Shown here: positions 36,219-44,103 of the stretch, piece after piece
How the letters are laid out: every line of letters starts with the position of its first letter
Position numbering within the stretch: position 1 is the stretch's first letter
Assembly (NCBI GenBank): GCA_024691305.1
Contig: JAILNS010000004.1
Location: forward strand, 41,598-105,597
Direction of reading: 5' to 3'
DNA length: 64,000 nt
DNA from: Lachnospiraceae bacterium
GTDB lineage: Bacteria > Bacillota > Clostridia > Lachnospirales > Lachnospiraceae
Notes under the pieces: generated by a model
Database searches by the model: none
The model's input: the letters and a program-made list of their open reading frames with translations, nothing else
Told to the model about the DNA's origin: nothing
Made by a program: the position numbers and the translations under genes

Positions 36219-37447
36219 AGGCGGTAGTTCTGGAGGTCAGAAACGGTAAATCAGCCGTGCTGGCAAAAGATGGTACAGTAAGACAAGTAAATAAAGAGTA
36301 TGAAGTCGGACAGACGATCAACATCCGCACATCTTCCAAGTCATATGCAAGATATATGGGACTTGTGGCGGCTGCACTTGTTCTTTTGACTTCCGGTCTT
36401 TTTACATATAATTTTGAGACCGCCCAGGCATGTTCATATGTCACCCTGGATGTGAACCCTTCGATCGAATATGCGATGAACAGATTAAATGAGGTTATTT
36501 CGATAGAAGCTCTTAATACAGATGCGGTCAGTATTGTCAATTCGGTAAATCAGATAACACCTGACAGATCCTCTCTTGAAACCGCAATGGAGAACACTCT
36601 TACGGTACTGGGTGATAACGAGTATCTGACAGATGACGAAGAGGTATTTCTCGTAGATGTTGTCACGGACGACGCAAAAAGAACAGGCGTTATAACTGAG
36701 GAACTGGGCAGTGTGGTAGAAAAGAATTCAAGCGATAAATTCTGCGTTGTATCTTCATCGTTAAGTGAAAGAGAGATTGCCCATGAAAACAATATAAGTG
36801 CCGGCAGATACAAGGTAATGGTGAATCAGGTTTCTTCTCAGGAAGGGGCTGAAGGATCGATAGATGCCGATACGATTTCGTCATATAAATATAAACCGGT
36901 ACGTGAAATGCTTGGTATACCTTATGTATCCGCTCAGACCGGCACGGGTGAAAATGACGGTCAGGGTTCGGAAAGTATACCTGAAGAGGGAACACAAACG
37001 CCTGAAGGCGGATCACAACCCCCTGCAGAAGGTACACAGGCTCCGGCTGAAGGAATAGCCCCGGCAGAAGGTGATGCACCCAAAGATGATGCGGGAATGC
37101 CCGGAAACGGTGAAGAAGCTCCGTCAAAACCTGAAGAGTCCGGAAATATGACTCCTGAAAATAACGGAACGGGTGCAGATCAGGCACCACCTTTCGATAA
37201 TAATGCACCTGCTCAGTCAGGTGGAGATTCAAGTGCACCTGCGCCTCCAGCTGATGCAGGTGGAGGAGATCAGGGTAATACAGGAAACACTCAGCCCGAA
37301 GCAAACCCGGGTGATATGTCAAACGGAGGAGGTCAGGGCGGCCCCTCCGATAACGGCAATCCCGGAATGCCGGGACAGGATGGAGGACAGCCCGGCGGAG
37401 GAGGCGAAGGAGGTCCGCAATCCGGTGGGGGAGCACCACCTTCATAG
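36215..37447 (+). CDS. rsgI: RsgI-type anti-sigma factor with Gly/Pro-rich external tail
   Basis: Membrane anti-sigma factor expected to hold SigI. Residues 1-45 form the RsgI N-terminal domain (VVLEVRNGKSAVLAKDG). A single membrane segment lies near 48-68. The conserved external motif LDVNPSIEYA has an Asn-Pro bond near residues 81-82; in clostridial RsgI proteins this bond is reported to self-cleave during signalling. The domain continues to about residue 235. The remaining 170 residues are Pro/Gly/Glu low complexity (GTQAPAEG, GGQPGGGGEGG) without a recognisable carbohydrate-binding module. Translationally coupled to sigI and followed by a strong terminator. Confidence 0.88.
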   Translation: MKAVVLEVRNGKSAVLAKDGTVRQVNKEYEVGQTINIRTSSKSYARYMGLVAAALVLLTSGLFTYNFETAQACSYVTLDVNPSIEYAMNRLNEVISIEALNTDAVSIVNSVNQITPDRSSLETAMENTLTVLGDNEYLTDDEEVFLVDVVTDDAKRTGVITEELGSVVEKNSSDKFCVVSSSLSEREIAHENNISAGRYKVMVNQVSSQEGAEGSIDADTISSYKYKPVREMLGIPYVSAQTGTGENDGQGSESIPEEGTQTPEGGSQPPAEGTQAPAEGIAPAEGDAPKDDAGMPGNGEEAPSKPEESGNMTPENNGTGADQAPPFDNNAPAQSGGDSSAPAPPADAGGGDQGNTGNTQPEANPGDMSNGGGQGGPSDNGNPGMPGQDGGQPGGGGEGGPQSGGGAPPS

Positions 37448-37468
37448 AAAAATACAAATAGTTTAATG

Positions 37469-37514
37469 AAAAGGATTGTCAACCGATATGAACATATTGG
37501 TTGACAATCCTTTT
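37469..37514 (+). terminator. strong intrinsic terminator after rsgI
   Basis: A perfect 16-bp stem, AAAAGGATTGTCAACC with GGTTGACAATCCTTTT, around a 14-base loop. The terminal A/T pairs make it usable in both directions. Confidence 0.9.
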
Positions 37515-37563
37515 GTGTTGTGGTTACATATTACGGGAATAAGATTTAGCTTGGGAGGCATCA

Positions 37564-38931
37564 ATGAACTACGTATTTTTAACCACACTGGCTGTATACC
37601 TGATCATATTTATTGTTATTGGAATCCTTGATTCTAAGAAAATAAAGACTTTCACCGAATATTCGGTTGCAGGCAAGGATCAAAGCACATTCGCCGTAGT
37701 TATGACCCTTTTGGCAACCGTGGTAGGAGCATCCACCACCATTGGCATTACCGATACCGTATATTCCATAGGATTTCCGGGAATATGGTGGCTTGCTTTC
37801 GGAGCCCTGGGTCTTATCCTTCAATCTGTATTTCTTTCTAAAAGAGTAAGACATATAGATGCGGATACTCTTCCCGATCTTGCATATAAGACCGTGGGAG
37901 GAACTGCGGAAAAGATCATAGCTCTCATAATTGTCATTTCGTGGGTGGGAGTTATCGCCGGACAACTTGTTGCAATGAACAGCCTTATAACCTTTGCAAC
38001 AGGCGTAAACAGTAAGACTGTCTTTGTTATAGTCAGTCTGATAGTGATCGCTTATACAGCCACGGGAGGACAGCTGTCTGTTGTAAAAACAGATAAAATA
38101 CAGCTGATATTTATATTTCTTGGAACGCTCGTATGCATGTGCTATCTCTATTTTGTGCGAGGGGGAAATACCGCTGAAGTGCTTTCCAATATAGAACTGC
38201 TTAACGATAATTATAAGCAGGTTAACCTTTTTACCCAGTTTTTTGTGATAGGCGGGGTGTATTTTCTAGGACCGGATATCATGTCCAGAAACTTTATATC
38301 CAAAAACGAAGATACAGCGAAGAAGTCGGCTCGTATCGCGGGGATTCTTCTTATCGTCTTTTCCGTAATGATCACGATGGTCGGGATGTGGATAAAATAT
38401 AATGTTACTCCGGAAGAACTCGGTGAGAGCGGAGCACTTATGTATGCGGTATCGCTCCTTCCGATGCCTGTAGCGGTACTTCTTTTGTTCGGACTGCTTT
38501 CGGCTATCCTTTCATCGACGGATACCTGTATCATCAACGCTTCCACCATATTCGTCAAGGATCTGCTCGGAAAGGAGAGTGTTTTGCCGGTCAGGATCAC
38601 TGTCATCGTAATGGGCATCATTGCGATGCTTTTGGCTGTGCTTGGAAGAGGAGATATAATGAGCCTTCTTACAGGGGCTTATTCGATCTATACCCCCGGA
38701 GTAATATTCCCGCTTGCAATAGCGATATTTGCATATGAAAAGCGCGGTATAAACAAAGGAATATGGCTTAGCGCCGTAATAGCCGGAGGCGCGTTTGGAA
38801 TAGCGGGAACCTATTTTAAGGAAGCACTTAATTCCATAGGACTTCCTGTGGGTATCATGGGTAATCTTTCACTTATCGGAATGGGATTATCACTTGTACT
38901 GGCATTGTTATCAATAAAGAAGGGCAAATAA
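37564..38931 (+). CDS. sodium:solute symporter family transporter
   Basis: A 455-residue polytopic membrane protein with about 12-13 hydrophobic helices. SSS-family features include the N-terminal SVAGKDQSTFAVVMTLLATVVGAST stretch in two parts, GFPGIWWLAFGALGL and the GGVYFLGPDIMSRNF region, where Na+ and substrate sites lie. GGGAGG precedes the ATG. Its stop overlaps the bioB start (TAATG), so the two are coupled. The substrate is not determined. The pairing suggests biotin or a precursor; the animal vitamin transporter SMVT belongs to the same superfamily. Confidence 0.85.
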   Translation: MNYVFLTTLAVYLIIFIVIGILDSKKIKTFTEYSVAGKDQSTFAVVMTLLATVVGASTTIGITDTVYSIGFPGIWWLAFGALGLILQSVFLSKRVRHIDADTLPDLAYKTVGGTAEKIIALIIVISWVGVIAGQLVAMNSLITFATGVNSKTVFVIVSLIVIAYTATGGQLSVVKTDKIQLIFIFLGTLVCMCYLYFVRGGNTAEVLSNIELLNDNYKQVNLFTQFFVIGGVYFLGPDIMSRNFISKNEDTAKKSARIAGILLIVFSVMITMVGMWIKYNVTPEELGESGALMYAVSLLPMPVAVLLLFGLLSAILSSTDTCIINASTIFVKDLLGKESVLPVRITVIVMGIIAMLLAVLGRGDIMSLLTGAYSIYTPGVIFPLAIAIFAYEKRGINKGIWLSAVIAGGAFGIAGTYFKEALNSIGLPVGIMGNLSLIGMGLSLVLALLSIKKGK

Positions 38932-39911
38932 TGGAAGAACAGATGTTATCTAAACTCGCCGAAGAGATAATCAGTGGGAAAAGACTAAGAAGAGGGGATG
39001 ACCTTTCTCTTTTTAATGAATGTGACATAGATGAACTGACAAGAGGCGCTGATCTTATAAGACGCAGTTTATCGGGTGATGAAATAGATCTGTGTACGAT
39101 AATATCCGGAAAAAACGGCAATTGCAGTGAAAATTGCAGATTCTGTGCACAGTCTGCCCATAATCATACCGGATGCGAGGTATATGATCTTTTGGATTTC
39201 GAAACTGTATATGCCAAGGCTGCCTCAGACGAAGCTGAGGGCGTAGACAGGTTTGCGATAGTTATATCGGGGCATCATCCTTCGGACAGTGATTTTGACT
39301 GGCTTATCAGCATATATGAGAATCTCCGTACCAAACTTAAGGTTTCTCTTTGTGCATCGCTCGGATTTCTCACAAAGGAGCAGTTTGACAGATTATATGC
39401 TGCGGGAGTAAGGAACTATCATAACAATATAGAGACTTCCCGTGGGTATTTTCCTAAGATCTGCACCACGCACACATTTGATGATAAGATCGCCAATATA
39501 AAAAGAGCACAGGCAGCGGGCTTAAGTGTATGTTCAGGCGGCATAATAGGCATGGGAGAAACTATGGACGACCGGATAGAAATGGCTCTTGATCTGTCGG
39601 AACTAAATATAAAGTCCATTCCCATAAATACACTGATACCGATCTTTGGAACACCGTTTGAAGGCAATGCTTCACTTACCGAAGAGGAAATATTAAGGAC
39701 TGTGGCGATGTTCAGATACATAAATCCGGAGGCGGATATACGTATAGCTGCAGGGAGGAAACTTGTTAAGGATAACGGTCTGAAACTGTTTGAGAGCGGT
39801 GCAAACGCCACTATAACGGGAAACATGCTTACCACAACCGGCTCGACGATACGCAGTGATATCGAAATGTTCGGATCCATGGGGCGTATATGTAAAAATG
39901 CCGGGAACTGA
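38931..39911 (+). CDS. bioB: biotin synthase (anaerobe-type)
   Basis: Radical SAM enzyme that inserts sulfur into dethiobiotin. The SAM-cluster motif is CSENCRFCAQS near residue 65. KVSLCASLGF and SVCSGGIIGMGE keep two auxiliary-cluster Cys positions, and RIAAGR keeps the conserved Arg. At the position of the first auxiliary Cys in the E. coli enzyme (RFCMGA) this protein has RFAIVI. Obligate anaerobes are reported to have BioB forms with a different auxiliary cluster, which fits. 326 residues is normal. No other biotin genes are in the window, so the cell may take up a precursor. Confidence 0.9.
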   Translation: MEEQMLSKLAEEIISGKRLRRGDDLSLFNECDIDELTRGADLIRRSLSGDEIDLCTIISGKNGNCSENCRFCAQSAHNHTGCEVYDLLDFETVYAKAASDEAEGVDRFAIVISGHHPSDSDFDWLISIYENLRTKLKVSLCASLGFLTKEQFDRLYAAGVRNYHNNIETSRGYFPKICTTHTFDDKIANIKRAQAAGLSVCSGGIIGMGETMDDRIEMALDLSELNIKSIPINTLIPIFGTPFEGNASLTEEEILRTVAMFRYINPEADIRIAAGRKLVKDNGLKLFESGANATITGNMLTTTGSTIRSDIEMFGSMGRICKNAGN

Positions 39912-40034
39912 TAATACAGATACTTAAATTTCTGCACACAGATTCATAAAACCTGTGGATATATGGATACGGCTTGGTTATAATAGTTGTTAGTTGTGTA
40001 AAACCATGACATAAATCTTATGCGAGGATATTCT

Positions 40035-41399
40035 ATGGGCTTATTTGAAGTACTTTTACTTGCTGTCGGACTGGCCATGGATGCATTTGCTGTATCTATC
40101 TGTAAGGGCTTATCTGTCCAAAAGTGCACTGTTAAAGAAAGTCTTATATGCGGCGTATGGTTTGGTTCATTCCAGGCTCTCATGCCGTTTATCGGTTATC
40201 TTATAGGATTCCGGTTTGAAAAATGGATAAGTATAGTTGCTCCCTGGGCGGCTTTTATCATTCTCTCGATAATAGGGATCAACATGATAAGGGAAGCTTT
40301 TTCGGAGGAGGATGATACGCGTGAGGGCTTCGATATAAAGAATATGTTCATCCTTGCCGTAGCAACCAGCATAGATGCACTGGCTGTGGGCATAACCTTT
40401 GTGGCTATCCCGGTAGAGATAACATCGGGCAGTAAGTTTCAGAATACTTTGATAGCAGTTGTTATTATTGGGGTCATCACATTCATTATCTCATTTGCGG
40501 GAGTAAGGATAGGCAATATCTTCGGTACCAGATATAAATCCGGATCCGAAGTAATGGGTGGGACCATTCTTATATTCATTGGCCTCCACTCCATGATAGA
40601 TGCACTTGATACGACGGGAGCCATGGGCGATTCATCCAATGTGTTCGGTATGCTCGTGCCCCTTATAGGAACGCTGCTGGGTGCGGTCTTTGTCTATACA
40701 GGAAGAAGCTCAATATCCGAGAATATGCGTATGATCCTTTCCGGTGCTACTGCGGGGATAATGTTCTCAATTTCCGTATGGGGGATGATAGAACCTGCCG
40801 CAAGAGGTTTTGAAGGAGGCAGATTAAGTGTCGGAATACCGGTTTTTATAAGTTTTTGTGCGGGTGTTTTGATACAGTATCTGCTTGACAGTGTCGTTCC
40901 GCATACTCATGCACTCGTGGATTATACCGAAGGTCCCGAAAGCAGCTTAAAAACAGAGATCAAGATGATGCTTTCCGAGGTTATCCATCATGTCCCCGAG
41001 GGAATTGCTTTGGGGGCGATATATGCGGGACATTATATGGAGACGGACTGGATAGCAGCCCCGCTTGCCATGATCCTTGCGGTTTCTATCGCAGTTCAGA
41101 ATTTCCCCGAGGCGCTCTTTGTATCACTCCCTGTAAGAGAGCAGGGTACCGAGACGGGAAAGGCGTTTTTTATGGGAGTTATTTCGGGAGTTCCCGTGCC
41201 GCTTATGGGTGTTATAACCCTTCTGGTGGCCCTTTTGTTTCCCGTTGCACTTCCATACATCATGGCAATAGCCGGTGGAGCTATGATATATACCACGGTT
41301 GAGGAGATACCTCAGATGGTTACGGCCAAAGATAATGATAAGGCGGCCATATCATTCGTGGCCGCCTTTGCGCTTGTAATGCTTGTGATTTTTGTGTAA
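40035..41399 (+). CDS. fused MntP-like and ZIP-like metal transporter
   Basis: One continuous frame holds two metal transporters. Residues 1 to about 190 match MntP manganese exporters: GLAMDAFAVSICKG and ATSIDALAVGITF are the paired acidic motifs of the two three-helix halves. After a short linker (DTTGAMGDSSN) residues about 200-454 match ZIP-family metal importers: LIGTLLGAVFVY, MLSEVIHHVPEGIALGAIYAG with the metal-binding His/Glu motif, and QNFPEALFVSLP. ATG at 40035 is preferred over 40020 because GCGAGGA lies 6 bases upstream. No riboswitch of the manganese yybP-ykoY type was recognised in the 120-base leader. Direction and metal of each half are inferred. Confidence 0.88.
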   Translation: MGLFEVLLLAVGLAMDAFAVSICKGLSVQKCTVKESLICGVWFGSFQALMPFIGYLIGFRFEKWISIVAPWAAFIILSIIGINMIREAFSEEDDTREGFDIKNMFILAVATSIDALAVGITFVAIPVEITSGSKFQNTLIAVVIIGVITFIISFAGVRIGNIFGTRYKSGSEVMGGTILIFIGLHSMIDALDTTGAMGDSSNVFGMLVPLIGTLLGAVFVYTGRSSISENMRMILSGATAGIMFSISVWGMIEPAARGFEGGRLSVGIPVFISFCAGVLIQYLLDSVVPHTHALVDYTEGPESSLKTEIKMMLSEVIHHVPEGIALGAIYAGHYMETDWIAAPLAMILAVSIAVQNFPEALFVSLPVREQGTETGKAFFMGVISGVPVPLMGVITLLVALLFPVALPYIMAIAGGAMIYTTVEEIPQMVTAKDNDKAAISFVAAFALVMLVIFV

Positions 41400-41422
41400 A
41401 ACCGTTTTTGTGTAAATACCGT

Positions 41423-42409
41423 TTATGCCAGTATTTTTTCTATATTTTCAAGTTCATCATCCGTAAAATCAAGATGTTCGATGAATTTGACATTATCAAG
41501 TATCTGAGAAGGACGGCTTGCTCCCACAAGAACAGAAGTTACGCGGTCCTTTCTTAAATTCCATGCAAGGGCCATCTCGGCAAGAGTCTGTCCTCTGCCC
41601 TGAGCAAGTTTATTTAAATTACGCACTTTTTCAAGGACATCATCTGTTATTGAATCCTCATGGAGGAATACATTTCTTTTTGCACGGCTGTCTTCCGGAA
41701 TCCCGTTTAAGTAGCGATCTGTAAGAAGTCCCTGTGCAAGAGGGGAGAATACTATCATGCCTGCCCCTATTTCCTGCATGGTATCCTGAAGACCGTCTTC
41801 TTCTGTCCAACGGTTGAACATGCTGTAACTTACCTGGTTTATCAGAAGAGGCGTATGATTTTCTTTAAGGATCCTGGCAGCCTTGCGGGTCTGGACGGAA
41901 TTATAGTTGGATATTCCGACATAGAGTGCCTTACCGCTTTTTACGATATCGCTTAAAGCCTCCATGGTCTCTTCAAGAGGAGTGTCGGGATCGGGCCTGT
42001 GATGGTAGAAGATATCCACGTAGTCAAGTCCCATACGTTTAAGACTCTGGTCCAGACTGGCCATAAGATATTTTCTGGAACCGAAATTACCGTAAGGCCC
42101 CGGCCACATATCATAGCCTGCCTTGGTTGAGATGATCATCTCATCCCTGTAAGGCATCATATCTTCTTTAAGTATCTGTCCGAAGTTAGACTCGGCACTT
42201 CCGTATACCGGCCCGTAGTTGTTGGCCAGATCAAAATGCGTGATACCGTTGTCAAAAGCGGTATGTATCATGTCTTTCATATTTTCATAACGGTCTACCG
42301 ATCCGAAATTATGCCATAATCCCAAAGATACTCTCGGAAGCAGAAGTCCGCTTTTGCCGCATCTTAGATACTGCATCTTCTCATAACGATCATCGCTTGC
42401 TTTATACAT
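41423..42409 (-). CDS. aldo/keto reductase (YghZ-like)
   Basis: NADPH-dependent reductase of small aldehydes. The TIM barrel has catalytic Asp and Tyr in HFDLANNYGPVYGSAE, Lys in ISTKAGYD and His in DIFYHHRPD. It most resembles the L-glyceraldehyde-3-phosphate reductase branch (LWHNFG near the start). About 328 residues. ATG at 42409 with GGAGGG 6 bases upstream is preferred to the longer open frame from 42490. It is convergent with the MntP-ZIP gene, and a duplicated TTTTTGTGTAAA lies between them. Confidence 0.92.
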   Translation of the reverse strand: MYKASDDRYEKMQYLRCGKSGLLLPRVSLGLWHNFGSVDRYENMKDMIHTAFDNGITHFDLANNYGPVYGSAESNFGQILKEDMMPYRDEMIISTKAGYDMWPGPYGNFGSRKYLMASLDQSLKRMGLDYVDIFYHHRPDPDTPLEETMEALSDIVKSGKALYVGISNYNSVQTRKAARILKENHTPLLINQVSYSMFNRWTEEDGLQDTMQEIGAGMIVFSPLAQGLLTDRYLNGIPEDSRAKRNVFLHEDSITDDVLEKVRNLNKLAQGRGQTLAEMALAWNLRKDRVTSVLVGASRPSQILDNVKFIEHLDFTDDELENIEKILA

Positions 42410-42500
42410 CTTATCCCTCCGTTTCGTGAAATAATGACCCGGTTTTGGAATGTCGGGCTTACATATGCCATTATACGATACCGTAAGCATCTTTTATAGT

Positions 42501-42560
42501 TAAAGATATGCTGATAACGAAAAAGATATGTTGATAACGAAAAAGTTGCCGATAATTTTT
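42501..42560 (+). repeat. three 20-bp tandem units upstream of ppk2
   Basis: Units at 42501-42520 and 42521-42540 share AAAGATATG(C/T)TGATAACGA with single-base differences; the third (42541-42560) is degenerate (AAAAGTTGCCGATAATTTTT). The 20-bp period is close to two helical turns, as expected for a regulator binding one DNA face. They lie about 50 bases before the ppk2 start, between divergent genes. Confidence 0.8.
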
Positions 42561-42607
42561 GAAGGGGCTATTATTAAATCAGATGGTTTCTTTTTAAGGA
42601 GGTAGTT

Positions 42608-44035
42608 ATGGGCAAATCACAGGAAAAGGAAATATATCGAAACGAACTTGCAAAACGACAGCTGGTCATAAAAGATGCCGGACTTCCCGTTATCGTGATA
42701 CTGGAAGGGTGGAGTGCATCGGGTAAAGGATCTGCGCTTGGGGATATAATCAAATTCATGGATCCCAGATTTTTCAGGGTTTATAACATGGATGTCATAT
42801 CCGAAGAGGAGAAGAGATATCCGTTCCTATACAGACATGCGATAAGGATGCCCTTAAAAGGCCAGTTTTCTTTCTTTGACGGTTCGGTGATGGACGAGGT
42901 CACGTATGAATATCTTACCGATAAGATATCCAAAGAAGAATATGACAAAAAGGTTAATTCCGTCGTAAACTACGAAAGATCACTTCATGATAACGGTTAC
43001 CTGATCGTTAAATTCTTCCTGGAGGTATCAGAGAAGGACCAAAAGGAGCGCTTCGATAAGCTTCTTGACAGCAAGAATACCAAATGGCGTGTAAACAAGA
43101 AGGATCTTTGGCAGAACAAGAATTATAAGAAATGCAAAAAAGTATACGATGAGTATATGAAACGCACCGATTCAAAAGAATGTCCGTGGCACCGCATAAA
43201 AGCCGATGACAAGGATCAGGTGGAGTCGATAATAGCAAATACCATAATCTCAAGCATCGATGCTGCCGTAAAGGAACCCTGGGTGCCCGAGATAATAAAG
43301 AATCCTTATAAATTAGCAAAGACTAAGAAATTATCATCAATAAAACTCAAAGATAAGGTTCTTACCGATGAGGAGTACAAAAAGAAATTAAAGAAGCTTC
43401 AGAAAGAACTTGCCGGGCTTCATAATAAGATATACAGAAAGAAGATCCCGGTTATCATAGCCTATGAAGGATGGGATGCTGCAGGAAAGGGCGGAAATAT
43501 AAAGCGTGTCGCATCGGCTTTGGATCCCCGCGGCTATGAGGTTTTCCCTATTGCAAGTCCTTCGCCTGATGAAAAGAACAGACATTTCTTATGGCGTTTT
43601 TATAAGAGGCTTCCCAAGACCGGTCATGTGGCCATCTATGACAGAACCTGGTACGGAAGAGTCATGGTAGAACGCCTTGAGGGGTTCTGTAGTGAGAATG
43701 ACTGGAAACGTGCATATAACGAGATAAATGAATTTGAGAAGGATCTGACCGACTGGGGCGCCATAGTTATCAAATTCTGGGTACAGATCGACAAAGATAC
43801 CCAGCTTGAGAGGTTTACCCTGCGTCAGAACACCCCCGAGAAACAGTGGAAGATCACTGATGAAGACTGGAGAAACAGAGAAAAATGGGATCTTTACGAA
43901 GAGGCGATCGATGAGATGATAGCCAAAACAAGTACAGAGTATGCACCGTGGTACGTGCTTGAGTCAAATGATAAGAAATATGCGCGTATCAAGGCTTTGG
44001 AGATCATCATAGAAGAGATCAAAAAACGTCTGTAA
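42608..44035 (+). CDS. tandem-domain PPK2-type polyphosphate phosphotransferase
   Basis: Polyphosphate-dependent nucleotide kinase. Two PPK2 domains are in tandem, with Walker A GWSASGKGS near residue 38 and GWDAAGKGG near 295. The C-terminal domain also has the lid and catalytic motif YDRTWYGRVMVERLEG, while the N-terminal copy lacks that sequence and is probably inactive. This layout matches class II polyphosphate:AMP phosphotransferase, which makes ADP. 475 residues is typical. AAGGAGG precedes the ATG. Confidence 0.93.
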   Translation: MGKSQEKEIYRNELAKRQLVIKDAGLPVIVILEGWSASGKGSALGDIIKFMDPRFFRVYNMDVISEEEKRYPFLYRHAIRMPLKGQFSFFDGSVMDEVTYEYLTDKISKEEYDKKVNSVVNYERSLHDNGYLIVKFFLEVSEKDQKERFDKLLDSKNTKWRVNKKDLWQNKNYKKCKKVYDEYMKRTDSKECPWHRIKADDKDQVESIIANTIISSIDAAVKEPWVPEIIKNPYKLAKTKKLSSIKLKDKVLTDEEYKKKLKKLQKELAGLHNKIYRKKIPVIIAYEGWDAAGKGGNIKRVASALDPRGYEVFPIASPSPDEKNRHFLWRFYKRLPKTGHVAIYDRTWYGRVMVERLEGFCSENDWKRAYNEINEFEKDLTDWGAIVIKFWVQIDKDTQLERFTLRQNTPEKQWKITDEDWRNREKWDLYEEAIDEMIAKTSTEYAPWYVLESNDKKYARIKALEIIIEEIKKRL

Positions 44036-44103
44036 AGGCCCCGAAGATTATTATAAGTCTATCAAAAAGGCACTGAAAACAGACGGGATTTAGAGGAAAA
44101 ACA

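Noticed and set aside
36690..37457. 255-codon minus-strand frame opposite rsgI
   Set aside because: Leu/His/Arg-rich composition reflects the complement of Pro/Gly-rich codons; no start context or homology features.
39912..40034. Possible manganese riboswitch before the MntP-ZIP gene
   Set aside because: The leader is short and I could not find the conserved yybP-ykoY loop sequences or a terminator stem.
41389..41417. Duplicated TTTTTGTGTAAA at the end of the MntP-ZIP gene as an attachment site
   Set aside because: The copies are adjacent, very short, and no integrase or element boundary is nearby; a small tandem duplication is simpler.
42545..42556. GTTGCCGATAAT before ppk2, resembling a sigma-28 -10
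   Set aside because: No TAAAGTTT-like -35 at 11 bases upstream; the bases there belong to the 20-bp tandem repeats.
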